Source: Dietzia alimentaria 72 (GTDB taxonomy: Bacteria > Actinomycetota > Actinomycetes > Mycobacteriales > Mycobacteriaceae). Taken from it: a stretch of 64,000 bases of DNA. The stretch spans positions 1-64,000 of the forward strand of contig NZ_AGFF01000014.1 in NCBI RefSeq assembly GCF_000226215.1, written 5' to 3'. Positions 39,428-48,002 of the stretch are shown here, one piece after another. The stretch's first letter is position 1. Each line of letters starts with the position of its first letter. The position numbers and the translations under genes are program-made. A model generated the notes under the pieces. The model made no database searches. It was not told where the DNA came from and worked only from the letters and a program-made list of their open reading frames with translations.

Positions 39428-40306
39428 GTGACCACTGACCTTGCCCCCGACCTCCAGGACAGCCCCCTTCTCGTCTCGGCGCGTGAGCTGATAAGCGACG
39501 TCGCCAGCTTGCCGACTCCGGTGATCCTCGACGTGCGCTGGCAGCTCGGCGATCCGCACGGCCGAACGCACTACTACTCCGGCCACATCCCGGGCGCCCA
39601 GTACATGAACCTCCAGGCGGACCTGGCGGGTCAGCGCAGTGCTCGCGAAGGCCGACACCCGTTGCCGAAGCGTGGCGAGTTCGAGGAAGCGATGCGCCGC
39701 ATTGGTATCAACGACGACAGCCGCGTGGTGGTCTACGACGACTTCGGCAACACCTCAGCGGCGCGCGCCTGGTGGCTCCTGCGCTGGGCCGGCAAGAAAG
39801 ATGTGTACCTCCTCGACGGTGGGCTCAAGGCCTGGATGGCGGAGGGCGAGGACCTGGCCGTGGGGCCCGGCAACCCGGTCGAGCGCGGCGACTTCACTCT
39901 CGGTCAACAGGATATGCGCACGGTCAACGCCGACGAGACCGCCGAGTGGCCCGACCGGGGAGTGCTCATCGACGTCCGCGCCCACGAGCGTTACGCCGGT
40001 CGCACGGAACCCATGGATTCCCGCGCCGGACACATCCCGGGCGCGGTGAACCTCCCCACGACGTCGTTCCTGGATGCCAAGGGTCACTTCCTTCCGGCGG
40101 AACGGATCCGCGAAATGTTCGCTGATATCGGTGTGACCAGTGGAAACGAGGCGGTGGTCTACTGCGGCTCCGGTATCCACGCCACTCACGCGCTGGCGGC
40201 GATGGAGGTCGCGGGCCTGGAGCCGGGCCGGTTGTACCCGGGATCGTGGTCGCAGTGGTCGGCCAATCGGCAGCGGCCGATCGCGGTGGGCGACAACCCC
40301 GGCTGA
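39428..40306 (+). CDS. Thiosulfate / 3-mercaptopyruvate sulfurtransferase (two rhodanese domains)
   Basis: The 292-residue protein has two rhodanese domains; the N-terminal one (about 15-145) lacks the catalytic Cys and the C-terminal one holds Cys246 in YCGSGIHATHAL. CGSGI resembles mercaptopyruvate sulfurtransferase more than classical rhodanese (CRKG), so MST activity is likelier. The blocks YYSGHIPGAQYMN and RAGHIPGAVNLP are the family's CH2A-like segments. The start is a GTG at 39428 right after the terminator hairpin. It belongs to no visible operon, though the TtfA-like gene follows 91 nt on. Confidence 0.9.
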   Translation: MTTDLAPDLQDSPLLVSARELISDVASLPTPVILDVRWQLGDPHGRTHYYSGHIPGAQYMNLQADLAGQRSAREGRHPLPKRGEFEEAMRRIGINDDSRVVVYDDFGNTSAARAWWLLRWAGKKDVYLLDGGLKAWMAEGEDLAVGPGNPVERGDFTLGQQDMRTVNADETAEWPDRGVLIDVRAHERYAGRTEPMDSRAGHIPGAVNLPTTSFLDAKGHFLPAERIREMFADIGVTSGNEAVVYCGSGIHATHALAAMEVAGLEPGRLYPGSWSQWSANRQRPIAVGDNPG

Positions 40307-40397
40307 CCTGGCGCCCCACGTCAGGTGGCGCACGGGGTTGGGGCTTCCCGCGCCCGCCTCACCGGCGACGGCGTAGAGGCTGACTACCCTCTGGGTC

Positions 40398-42347
40398 ATG
40401 GTTGTGTTCTGGTTCCTCCTCGCGCTGGTGCTCCTCGTGCTGGCGATCGTCCTGTTGCGACTGGACGCGAAGCAACGCGGCGGGGGCGCAGGCCGCTCAC
40501 GCCAGGCGGTGCCCGAAGCCGATCGGGCGGAAGAACAACCCGACGACGACGACGAGGCCCGGCCCGTCGCCGCGCCGGCGGACGACGTCGATCAGACGTC
40601 GGAGAACGCCGACGAGTCCGGAGTCGCCGAAGAACCCGGAGTCGCGGAGGAGAACGTCGAGTCCGACGAACCACCGACCGTGCCGGCCCCGCTGGAGCCG
40701 GCCGAGCCGACGCCGCTGGAGCCGGCCGAGCCGACGGTGGAGTCGTCGCCGCGACTACTGGATAAAGTCCGGGCCCTCCTGCCCGCGCGACGCCAGAACG
40801 GCCGCACTGTGGAACCTCCCGAGCAGGCGCCGGACAATCCGCTGGCGGACTCTCCGGTCGTACGTTGGCTGGAGGAGCGGGCCTTCGAGCCCACTCCGAC
40901 GCCGGCACCCGAGTTCCGGCACGGCGACTTTGCTCTCGGCTTGAGCGCACTGGGCACGGTGTCGCACGGGATGTTCCGTGGTCGCCGCGCGATCATGGGC
41001 GTGACCGGTGGCCGCACGGTCCTGGCGATGCGACGCGACACGGCCTCTGATGTCGTTCTGGATCTGAGTCGCCCGGATGTGGACGTCGAGCCCGGGTTCC
41101 ACGACGCGGGCGAGGTCGGTGTACTCGAGGCCCGGACCTCGGACTACGGCCGCCTCGATCTGGTCGACTGGGATCGCCTCGTCGACGCACTCAGTGAGGT
41201 CCCCGCCGACGTGCGCCGGATCTGGGCGGAGGCCGAGTGGGTGGCGGCGACGATCGACAGCGACGAGGACCCCTCCACGTGGGACGACGTGGTCGCGGCG
41301 TTGCACTCGGTTGCCGACGTGCTGGCTCCGTTCCCTCCGATCGGCGGGCGTGCTCGGGCGCTTCCCGCGGAGATCGACCCCGGCGCTCCCGGTGCCGCAT
41401 CCGGTCCGGACGCTGATCCCACAGTGGGCATGGATGGCGAGGTCGGTACAGGAACGCAGTCGGCCCAGGCGCCCGCTGAGCAGGCCGCGGGCGAGCACGA
41501 CGCGGACCCGATCGACTCCGCACCGAAGCCCGACGCGCCGACCGGCACCGAAACTACTGACGGCCCGGCCGACACTCCAAACGACGGCCCGGATGACAGC
41601 CCGGATGAGAGCCACGACTCGTCCCTGGCGCCGCAGCCGGAGCCGAGACGGACCGGGCACCTCCGATTGGTGCCTGACCGCTCGGGCGCCCGGGACCTCA
41701 CCGGGCAGCCGGTGGTTGCGGACCGCGGTGACACCGATATCCAGGCCGAGACCGAGGACCAGGCGGAGCGGGACGATCACGCGGAGCATGGTGACTCGGC
41801 AGAGCCGACGCCGATCGAACCCGACCCGTTTGCCGAGATCATGGAGCCGTCGTCCCCTGTTCCCGCGCGTGGAGACGTGGCATCGGATCATCTCGCCCCG
41901 CGTCCGCCGCTGTCGCGCCCGACCAGGGGGACCGGCCAGGCCTACCCAGAGGACGCCTCAGTGCCTCCGCTCGCGGCCGGCGCGGCCACCGGCAGTGCTG
42001 GTATCAAGCCGCTTGGTTCTGACGATCCCGAGGACGAGGACGAGATCCGCGGCGAGGTCGAGCGGTTCGACGCCGCGCGCATTGACGGCGGGTCGGACCT
42101 CGACGCCGCAACCACCGGCCGCCACGGGGCGGTGGACGACGAGAGCAACCCGGGCGGACAGGCAGGTCGCCTGACGGTCGCCGATCTCGCTGCCCGGGCC
42201 GGCGTGACCCCGTCCAGCGGTGGGCGCCGGCGGCGTGCGGAGCCGGAGGACGACGATGCGCCGCCCGCCGGCCGCGAGCGTCCGGGCATAGAGCCGGACG
42301 TTGAGCAGACCGCCACCCTGCGCCTCCCGCCCGACATCCGGGACTGA
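40398..42347 (+). CDS. Single-TM protein, probable TtfA-like trehalose monomycolate transport factor with long tail
   Basis: The 649-residue protein starts with one membrane segment (residues 2-22), followed by an acidic disordered linker and a compact domain at about residues 155-310 (HGDFALGLSALGTVSHGMFRGRR). The rest is an extended acidic and Pro-rich disordered tail with a basic cluster near the end (GGRRRRAE). Position argues for TtfA (Rv0383c), which helps MmpL3 move trehalose monomycolate: in M. tuberculosis it lies between clpB and pyrE, as here apart from the sulfurtransferase and the secreted cluster. TtfA there is under 300 residues as remembered, so the tail more than doubles it. 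The assignment is synteny-based and could be wrong; confirm by profile search. Confidence 0.6.
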   Translation: MVVFWFLLALVLLVLAIVLLRLDAKQRGGGAGRSRQAVPEADRAEEQPDDDDEARPVAAPADDVDQTSENADESGVAEEPGVAEENVESDEPPTVPAPLEPAEPTPLEPAEPTVESSPRLLDKVRALLPARRQNGRTVEPPEQAPDNPLADSPVVRWLEERAFEPTPTPAPEFRHGDFALGLSALGTVSHGMFRGRRAIMGVTGGRTVLAMRRDTASDVVLDLSRPDVDVEPGFHDAGEVGVLEARTSDYGRLDLVDWDRLVDALSEVPADVRRIWAEAEWVAATIDSDEDPSTWDDVVAALHSVADVLAPFPPIGGRARALPAEIDPGAPGAASGPDADPTVGMDGEVGTGTQSAQAPAEQAAGEHDADPIDSAPKPDAPTGTETTDGPADTPNDGPDDSPDESHDSSLAPQPEPRRTGHLRLVPDRSGARDLTGQPVVADRGDTDIQAETEDQAERDDHAEHGDSAEPTPIEPDPFAEIMEPSSPVPARGDVASDHLAPRPPLSRPTRGTGQAYPEDASVPPLAAGAATGSAGIKPLGSDDPEDEDEIRGEVERFDAARIDGGSDLDAATTGRHGAVDDESNPGGQAGRLTVADLAARAGVTPSSGGRRRRAEPEDDDAPPAGRERPGIEPDVEQTATLRLPPDIRD

Positions 42348-42359
42348 CCTTTCACGCCG

Positions 42360-42398
42360 GAAGAGCCCGCCCACGCACTCAGCGCGGGCGGGCTCTTC
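42360..42398. terminator. Hairpin terminator between convergent genes
   Basis: A perfect 13-bp stem (42360-42372 with 42386-42398) lies 13 nt after the plus-strand stop and 19 nt after the end of the minus-strand gene at 42417, and can serve both. Confidence 0.8.
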
Positions 42399-42416
42399 TG
42401 CGGTTCGCGAGCTAAC

Positions 42417-43607
42417 TCAGCTGGCCGAACTCAGCATGCCGGTGACCGTTGGGCTCGAGAGGGGCGCGAGGTCGTAACCGGCGGAACCGGACAAGCTGGA
42501 GGTGAGTGATCCGGCGATCGCGGAATCGATCGGATCAACCAGAGAGCCGATCCCGATGGAGCCGAAGTCCAGCGACCCACTTCCTTCGGGTGCCTCGCCG
42601 GTGCCGGTCACGATGACGGGGGCTTCGGCTGTACTCGCGCCGGACCAACTGTCTCCGGACTCGTCCGTGGTCTCGACGATCTCAGCGGTGTAGCGGTGCA
42701 CCTTATTTTTTGGTGCGCGCGTCAACTCATCCGCAAGAGTCACGGAGGTGCCGGTTTCCGGGATAGCGACGTCACCAATCGCTTCCCCGTCGCGGAAGAC
42801 CCGGATCATCGTTCCTTCGGGGAGGTCTTTCGCAGGCCGAGCGAACGTGGTGACCACGTCCACCGGAAGGGTCGTCTCCCCGAGCGTTCCGACCTTGGCT
42901 CGGACGGTCAGATCGGTTTCCCACTCGAACGGGACCCAGGGGGCGTCACTGACGGTGGTGGAGGTGAGTGCGTCCATTCCGTCCGGGTTGGTTGGCGTAC
43001 ACGTGACGGCGGTGCCCGAGTTGCTCGTCCCGCGGGTGTAAAGGAACTGGCCGAGGTCGAAGTTGATCTCCGTGCCTGACGTACTCGGGGCGCGCATACT
43101 GAAGGAGACCTCCGGCAGCTGGAACGGGGTGGAGCTGGACGTCTTCGCCAACCCCGAGTTCGTCGAGGTGCCATTCTGGGGCGAAGTGCCGCCCCATATC
43201 CGGACCGTGGTGGCATCTGGGGCGGTCAGTTGCGCCGTACCGTTATTGAAACCGGTCGCGCTGCCCGTTATCCCGTATGACAGATAATCCACATTGTTTG
43301 GCACACGGATGTCGTAGGTGACCCGGCCAGTCCTTGTTTGATTCGGCTGCATGGACCCTGGGTGGATCGACACGGAAAAGAACTCACCGGGCGCGACGGT
43401 CTCGGGGTAGACGACCTCGACCTCGTTGACCCAGGCGCCCTGCCCGCCGACATTCTGCGTGGCATCGGGGGTGCAGGTGTAGGAGACGGCCACCGGCGAC
43501 GGGTCGGCCGGAGTTTCCTGCGCGGTCGCCGTGGGGGAGAGAGCAACAGTGGCGGCCAGTGGCATAGCCGCACTTGCCACGATCGCCGCAGCGCGTTTCA
43601 ACAACAT
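42417..43607 (-). CDS. Secreted beta-sandwich-like protein, unknown function
   Basis: The 396-residue protein has a Sec signal peptide (MLLKRAAAIV..., cleavage near TAQE). The mature part opens with VSYTCTPDATQN and contains a repeat-like VTCTPTNPDGM about 170 residues later, so two related beta domains with a Cys each are likely. The C terminus is rich in Gly/Ser and Leu/Ile (GSGSLDFGSIGIGSL), resembling the tail of the three proteins encoded at 44084-46525. The start at 43607 follows AAAGGA at 7 nt. It is divergent from the tandem cluster. No enzyme motif is visible; a structural or adhesive surface role is only inferred. Confidence 0.75.
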   Translation of the reverse strand: MLLKRAAAIVASAAMPLAATVALSPTATAQETPADPSPVAVSYTCTPDATQNVGGQGAWVNEVEVVYPETVAPGEFFSVSIHPGSMQPNQTRTGRVTYDIRVPNNVDYLSYGITGSATGFNNGTAQLTAPDATTVRIWGGTSPQNGTSTNSGLAKTSSSTPFQLPEVSFSMRAPSTSGTEINFDLGQFLYTRGTSNSGTAVTCTPTNPDGMDALTSTTVSDAPWVPFEWETDLTVRAKVGTLGETTLPVDVVTTFARPAKDLPEGTMIRVFRDGEAIGDVAIPETGTSVTLADELTRAPKNKVHRYTAEIVETTDESGDSWSGASTAEAPVIVTGTGEAPEGSGSLDFGSIGIGSLVDPIDSAIAGSLTSSLSGSAGYDLAPLSSPTVTGMLSSAS

Positions 43608-43829
43608 TGGACGTCCTTTTTCTCGAGAGGGCTCGCCCGAACCAGTCCATGAACAAAAGGTGAAGTAAAGCAGGGCCCGGGCGGAAGGCGTGCGGGTCTG
43701 GTGGTCCCATGTGCCTCTAGCGTTCGAATTGTGACACAGATTACTAAGCCGCATCACGAATTCGTCGGCCCGACTTGGACAGGTTGTGTTTTCGATCCAC
43801 CCGGTGGTGGGCGCATCCTCCGAAGATGT

Positions 43830-43853
43830 TCCCTGTTTAGAGGGACTTTTTTT
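43830..43853 (+). terminator. Orphan intrinsic terminator or attenuator
   Basis: A short stem (tccct with aggga, 43830-43834 and 43841-43845) followed by seven T residues (43847-43853). No plus-strand gene ends upstream, so it may end a small RNA or attenuate the downstream secreted operon. Confidence 0.4.
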
Positions 43854-43864
43854 GCCAAGTCTCC

Positions 43865-43900
43865 GGGGGGTGCCAGCGGGACGGGGGGTGCCAGCGGGAC
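43865..43900. repeat. 18-bp perfect tandem duplication
   Basis: ggggggtgccagcgggac occurs twice in direct succession (43865-43882 and 43883-43900) between the orphan terminator and the AT-rich promoter stretch. Confidence 0.85.
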
Positions 43901-44083
43901 GGGAGGGAAATTTGATTACAAAGTTTTATAAAGTTATGAGAATGAGATGCCAACAAACGCACTATTGCTGTGTGGCGTGTCACAGTCTTGGGGACTATCG
44001 ATGTGGGCCGAAGGCCGGGCCCCTGATGGCGGCCTGGAATCCCACCTCGACCAAAGTTAAGCTGACTCTAAGGAGAATGATCC

Positions 44084-44809
44084 ATGGCACGCACGTGGCA
44101 CCCTTCCGCCAGGTTTGCGGCGCTCGGAATGGCCGCGGCGTTCGTCGCTGCTGCAGCGCCGACCGTCAACGCTCAGATTCCAGGCAATAACCCGCGCACC
44201 ACCGTGTACCCGGTCGACAGCACTCAGATCCAGCTCGACATCGAACCCGTAGATCTCGCAGCGGGGACCGTCCGGGTTGTGGTGCAGAACAACACTGATA
44301 CGAACCTCAACTGCACCGGAATCGACGGCGGTCCGGCGGCCACGGTCACGACTGCCGAGGTCGTTGCCCGGTCGATCGACTACTTCACTCAGTACCCCCT
44401 ATCCGAGCTCGCGGATCTCACCCTCAACCTCCCGTCCCAGGCGGGCGGTGCTCAGCAGATCAGCCTCGGCTCCGCGCAGGTACAGGCAGGCAGCGCCGCC
44501 GAATTCCTCAACCCGGAGTGGGATGCACTGAACCAGAACGATGCAGCCCTCGAGCAGGCGCGGCTCGCCGGCCACTACGGCGTGGTGGGAACGAATATTT
44601 CCATCCAGGCCAACCAGGCGTTCGAAAGGACTGTGAGGCTCGACCACCCGTCCTCGGGGCAGCGCGCCGACTTCCAGACCGGCGTGTTCATGACCTGCAC
44701 TGTCGATGGCCAGCGCTACGCGTTCCATGCCTACGAGGGTGGGGTAAAGCCGAACTACGGAACGAATGACTCCACAGGCAGCCTCGGCAGCGCAGGCCTA
44801 GGCAGCTGA
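44084..44809 (+). CDS. Secreted protein with GSLGS C terminus, paralogue 1
   Basis: The 241-residue protein has a signal peptide (cleavage near NAQI), an N-terminal part with TDTNLNCTGIDGG, a central helix-rich part, and FMTCTVDGQRYAFHAYEGG towards the end; the two cysteines probably pair. It ends in TGSLGSAGLGS. The next two genes encode proteins of the same layout (Cys about 70-80, Cys about 200, aromatic-rich strand, GSLGS end), though sequence identity is low, so they are old tandem duplicates. The ATG has AAGGAG 8 nt upstream. Function unknown; export to the mycomembrane or cell surface is an inference. Confidence 0.8.
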   Translation: MARTWHPSARFAALGMAAAFVAAAAPTVNAQIPGNNPRTTVYPVDSTQIQLDIEPVDLAAGTVRVVVQNNTDTNLNCTGIDGGPAATVTTAEVVARSIDYFTQYPLSELADLTLNLPSQAGGAQQISLGSAQVQAGSAAEFLNPEWDALNQNDAALEQARLAGHYGVVGTNISIQANQAFERTVRLDHPSSGQRADFQTGVFMTCTVDGQRYAFHAYEGGVKPNYGTNDSTGSLGSAGLGS

Positions 44810-44898
44810 CGACCATGGCGGCAGCTTCACTGCACGCAGACAGATTCGACAGGAACCCGGTCCCGCCACGTGGATCGGTACGACAGGAGCACTCAAGC

Positions 44899-45642
44899 AT
44901 GATCTCATCCACCTCTACAGCAGTACGAGGGGCTGTTGCCGCGGCTGCCGTTTTCGGACTTGTCGCCGGCGCTGCCCCGGCGCTAGCTCAGGTGCCCGGC
45001 GGTAACCCGGGCGGCTACGTCGTCAAGGTCGACGACCCCTCGCTCATCGTCACGGTCGCCGACAAGGGTGAGGCTCCCAGCCAGATCACCGGGACCATCG
45101 AGAACACGACGGATGCGAACTTCCGTTGCGAGGTCCCCCAGTTCGATATCGGTGGCGTGAACACCACGCTGGGGTACGGCCAGGTGAGCACCGCAGCAGT
45201 GGCGGTGGAAGTCGAAGAGTTCTATCGGACGCGGGTGTTCACCGGGCCCGCTGACACCAACGGTGGTGGCGACCTCATCTCGTTCGGATCAGCCATGGAT
45301 GCCTTCCCCGCGGGGAGCGCGATTGGTTCGGCGGAGACGGCTACGCGCCAGGCCCACAACGAGGCGCGGGTTGCCGGTCGCACTGGTGACCCACGAGTGG
45401 GTGGCGCACTTCAGTTCACGGTGAACGCCAATACGACGGTGGACTACAGCGCCACCCTCGGCGTCCCGTCCACCGCAACTGGTGAGCGTGGCGAGTGGCG
45501 GGCGGCTGCCATCTTCATGTGCCGGAACACGGAGACCAACGACTGGTACCTCTTCACCGGTCTTGAGGACATCGAGGACCCGAATTTGGTCCCCGTGCCC
45601 GAAAAATCGGGCAGCCTCAGCGCGGGCTCCCTCGGCTCATAA
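44899..45642 (+). CDS. Secreted protein with GSLGS C terminus, paralogue 2
   Basis: The 247-residue protein has a signal peptide ending in APALAQ. Cysteines are in ANFRCEVPQ (about residue 77) and IFMCRNTET (about 212), with WYLFTGLED following, as in the neighbour. It ends SGSLSAGSLGS. The pair of short motifs NTTDANFRC and NNTDTNLNC shows homology with paralogue 1. The ATG at 44899 has AGGAG upstream and is preferred to an in-frame codon at 44815. It is 89 nt downstream of paralogue 1. Confidence 0.8.
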   Translation: MISSTSTAVRGAVAAAAVFGLVAGAAPALAQVPGGNPGGYVVKVDDPSLIVTVADKGEAPSQITGTIENTTDANFRCEVPQFDIGGVNTTLGYGQVSTAAVAVEVEEFYRTRVFTGPADTNGGGDLISFGSAMDAFPAGSAIGSAETATRQAHNEARVAGRTGDPRVGGALQFTVNANTTVDYSATLGVPSTATGERGEWRAAAIFMCRNTETNDWYLFTGLEDIEDPNLVPVPEKSGSLSAGSLGS

Positions 45643-45673
45643 CCCCCTCAAGACCGAAACTTCAAGGAGTCTC

Positions 45674-46525
45674 ATGTCCACCTCCAGTACCCTCAAGGGT
45701 TTCACAGCGGCCACCGCGAGCGCCCTCCTCGTCATGGGTGGCGCCGGGATCGCAAACGCACAGAACACCGTCACAGTCGTCCCCGGTGACAACGGCGATG
45801 GCCGCACCGTCGTCGTCAACAATGCAGGAATGGACGTTGATGTCGTCAGCGTCGACCGGACCGCTGGCACAGTCGATGTGACAATGACCAACAACCTCGG
45901 CTTCACCGTCTATTGCGAGGCACCGAACGCGGACACGGCGCCCGGCGCCCGGCCTGGTGGAACAGTGTCCACGGCACCGGTCGCTGAGATGTCGGCCGAA
46001 TACTACGAGCGCTTTCAGAACGTGAAGGCTGAGGAACTCAGCATCCAGAACGGGTCGGTCACCATGAACTTCTGGCCGCTCGGTCAGCTGCTTCCGCAGG
46101 GCAGTCTCGCTAACCTGGCGAGTGAGTCTGTCCAGCTACGTTCACAGATCACTGAAGCCAACACGAAGGCGAAAGTTGACGGGTTGTACGGAACGACCGG
46201 CGCCTTCCAGTTGACGGACGGCGCTACCGTGTCGCGGACGATCACGCTCGGGCCGCCGGCGACGAACCCTCGGGGTGCGGACAAGGTCGGCTACTTCACG
46301 ATGTGCGCGCAGGGCACCAACTCTGCGGCTGCGCAGGGCACAGGTCAGCTCTACGCCTGGTCGGCATTCGAGGAGGGCTGGCCCCCTGCCGACGAGGGCA
46401 ACGGGAACTCTGGATCGCTCGGGTCCGGGTCGCTCGGCTCGCTCGGCAGCAGCGGCCCTGCCGACGATAGCGGGGCAGGCGACGGCAACGGCGACGGCGG
46501 TGACGGCGGCGGCGGCGAGGGCTGA
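45674..46525 (+). CDS. Secreted protein with GSLGS repeats, paralogue 3
   Basis: The 283-residue protein has a signal peptide ending in IANAQ. FTVYCEAPN and YFTMCAQGT hold the two cysteines, followed by QLYAWSAFEEGW, matching the other two paralogues. Here the GSLGS motif is expanded (SGSLGSGSLGSLGSSG) and followed by an Asp/Gly-rich tail of about 20 residues, so the motif is not at the extreme end. AAGGAG precedes the ATG at 45674. It starts 31 nt after paralogue 2, which supports one operon ending at the hairpin at 46562. Confidence 0.8.
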   Translation: MSTSSTLKGFTAATASALLVMGGAGIANAQNTVTVVPGDNGDGRTVVVNNAGMDVDVVSVDRTAGTVDVTMTNNLGFTVYCEAPNADTAPGARPGGTVSTAPVAEMSAEYYERFQNVKAEELSIQNGSVTMNFWPLGQLLPQGSLANLASESVQLRSQITEANTKAKVDGLYGTTGAFQLTDGATVSRTITLGPPATNPRGADKVGYFTMCAQGTNSAAAQGTGQLYAWSAFEEGWPPADEGNGNSGSLGSGSLGSLGSSGPADDSGAGDGNGDGGDGGGGEG

Positions 46526-46561
46526 CGTCCAACCCGCAGATAGCACCGACTGATCAGTTGA

Positions 46562-46596
46562 GGACGGGCCGGCCGCGTGAGGCGGCCGGCCCGTCC
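46562..46596 (+). terminator. Hairpin terminator of the secreted-protein operon
   Basis: A perfect 15-bp stem (46562-46576 with 46582-46596) with a 5-nt loop, 36 nt past the last stop and before pyrE. Confidence 0.8.
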
Positions 46597-46673
46597 ACGT
46601 CCGTCCGGGGGCCGTCTAGAGTCGGCAACGACGAGATGGCGTTCCCGCCGTTGACACCGATCGAAGGAGCCCG

Positions 46674-47231
46674 ATGCCCGCCGCCCCCGATGTCGATCCC
46701 GACGCGCGCCGCAGGCTCGCCGAGCTGGTGGCCGACCTCGCCGTTGTCCACGGCCGCGTCACCCTCTCGTCCGGCCGCGAGGCGGATTACTACGTGGACC
46801 TGCGCCGCGCGACCCTCCATCACGAGGCGTCCCCGCTGATAGGCCGCCTCCTGCGCGAGCTCACCGCTGACTGGGGCTTCGACTCGGTGGGCGGGCTGAC
46901 CCTGGGCGCGGACCCGGTGGCCACGGCGATCATGCACGCGCCCGGCAGGCCGATCGACGCGTGCGTGGTGCGCAAGGAGGCCAAGAAGCATGGCATGCAG
47001 CGTCGCGTCGAAGGCCCCGACATTGTGGGCCGCCGCGTGCTGGTGGTCGAGGACACCACCACCACCGGTAACTCGCCGCTCACGGCAGTGAAAGCGTTGC
47101 GGGAGGCGGGCGCCGAGGTGGTGGGCGTGGCCACCGTGGTGGACCGCGCAACCGGCGCCGACGACGTGATCCGGGCCGAGGGCGTGGAGTACCGCTCGCT
47201 GCTGGGACTGTCCGACCTGGGACTGAAGTGA
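46674..47231 (+). CDS. pyrE: Orotate phosphoribosyltransferase
   Basis: The enzyme joins orotate to PRPP to give OMP in pyrimidine synthesis. The 185-residue protein has the PRPP loop VVEDTTTTGNSP and the catalytic lysines around VVRKEAKKHGMQ. RVTLSSGREADYYVDLRR is the N-terminal orotate block. The ATG at 46674 is chosen after GGAG. The next gene overlaps its stop (GTGA), making a pyrE-yhhN-methyltransferase run. Confidence 0.95.
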   Translation: MPAAPDVDPDARRRLAELVADLAVVHGRVTLSSGREADYYVDLRRATLHHEASPLIGRLLRELTADWGFDSVGGLTLGADPVATAIMHAPGRPIDACVVRKEAKKHGMQRRVEGPDIVGRRVLVVEDTTTTGNSPLTAVKALREAGAEVVGVATVVDRATGADDVIRAEGVEYRSLLGLSDLGLK

Positions 47232-47998
47232 GCGATATGAGCGCGACGACGACAAAGTCCTTCGCAACGACCCTCGGGCGGGCACTCCGGGCACGAGTCG
47301 AGGCACTGATGAACACCGCCCGCCTGGAGGGGCCCGCGTTCCTCGCGGCTGTCGGCGGGACGGAGATCGCCAAGGCCACCGGGGTCGGTGCGCTGGAGAA
47401 GCTGTGTAAGCCCCTGATCGTGCCGGCGGCGCTGACGCTCGCGCTGCGGGACGGTCGGCTCTCTGCTGGGGATGCGGCGCTGCTGTCGGCCACGGCGGCG
47501 GGCTACACCACGGGCGATGTGATCCTCATGCTCGGCGGTGGGCACGCAAGCCGGTCCAAGGGGCGACTTGTTGCCGGAGCTGCCGCGTTCGGCGTGGGTC
47601 ACCTGGCACTCGGAACACTCATGCTGCGGTCGGGGTTGAGGTTCAAGCCGGCACAGTCAGTCGCGCACGGGACCATCGCGGCAGGTGCGGGCGCGGTGCT
47701 GCTGTCCGAAGGTAAGGAGAACGCGCCGCTGGCGGCCTACGGAGGACTGCTGGCCGCGCTGTCGGCACTGGCCACCTCCGTCGACCGCTCGCACGGCCCG
47801 GCGGCGTCGGTGCTGGCGGTCGCCGGCCCGGCATTCCTGCTCAGCGACGGCCTGATCCTGGTGCGTCGCAAGGCGAAGGCCGGGTCGCTGGCCGCGCGCG
47901 CACTCGACGTCGCAGTGATCGACACCTACGCGACCGCCGCGCTGCTGCTGCTCACCGGCACCGCCGCCGCGGCACGGTCGGCCGGCAGCGCGACGTGA
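47228..47998 (+). CDS. YhhN-family membrane protein (lysoplasmalogenase-like)
   Basis: The 256-residue protein has about eight membrane segments with the YhhN blocks KLCKPLIVPAAL, TTGDVILML and FLLSDGLILV. Characterised members cleave the vinyl-ether bond of lysoplasmalogens; whether that applies here is uncertain because actinobacteria rarely make plasmalogens. The start is GTG overlapping the pyrE stop; an ATG nine nucleotides in is an alternative. Its end lies 4 nt before the methyltransferase start. Confidence 0.75.
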   Translation: MSDMSATTTKSFATTLGRALRARVEALMNTARLEGPAFLAAVGGTEIAKATGVGALEKLCKPLIVPAALTLALRDGRLSAGDAALLSATAAGYTTGDVILMLGGGHASRSKGRLVAGAAAFGVGHLALGTLMLRSGLRFKPAQSVAHGTIAAGAGAVLLSEGKENAPLAAYGGLLAALSALATSVDRSHGPAASVLAVAGPAFLLSDGLILVRRKAKAGSLAARALDVAVIDTYATAALLLLTGTAAAARSAGSAT

Positions 47999-48002
47999 CC
48001 TC

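Larger units (their letters stand above)
43608..44083. other. Gene-free divergent region with AT-rich promoter stretch
   Basis: The 476-nt gap holds the promoters of two divergent secreted-protein units. It contains an intrinsic-terminator-like hairpin (43830-43853), a tandem 18-mer (43865-43900) and an unusually AT-rich stretch (about 43908-43950) in which ttgatt and tatgag, 17 nt apart, could be -35/-10 elements. Short overlapping ORFs are not convincing. I see no riboswitch. Confidence 0.5.

Noticed and set aside
43701-44190. Overlapping plus-strand small ORFs in the divergent gap
   Set aside because: They contain the tandem repeat and AT-rich promoter stretch, lack ribosome sites and run into the signal peptide of the real gene in another frame.
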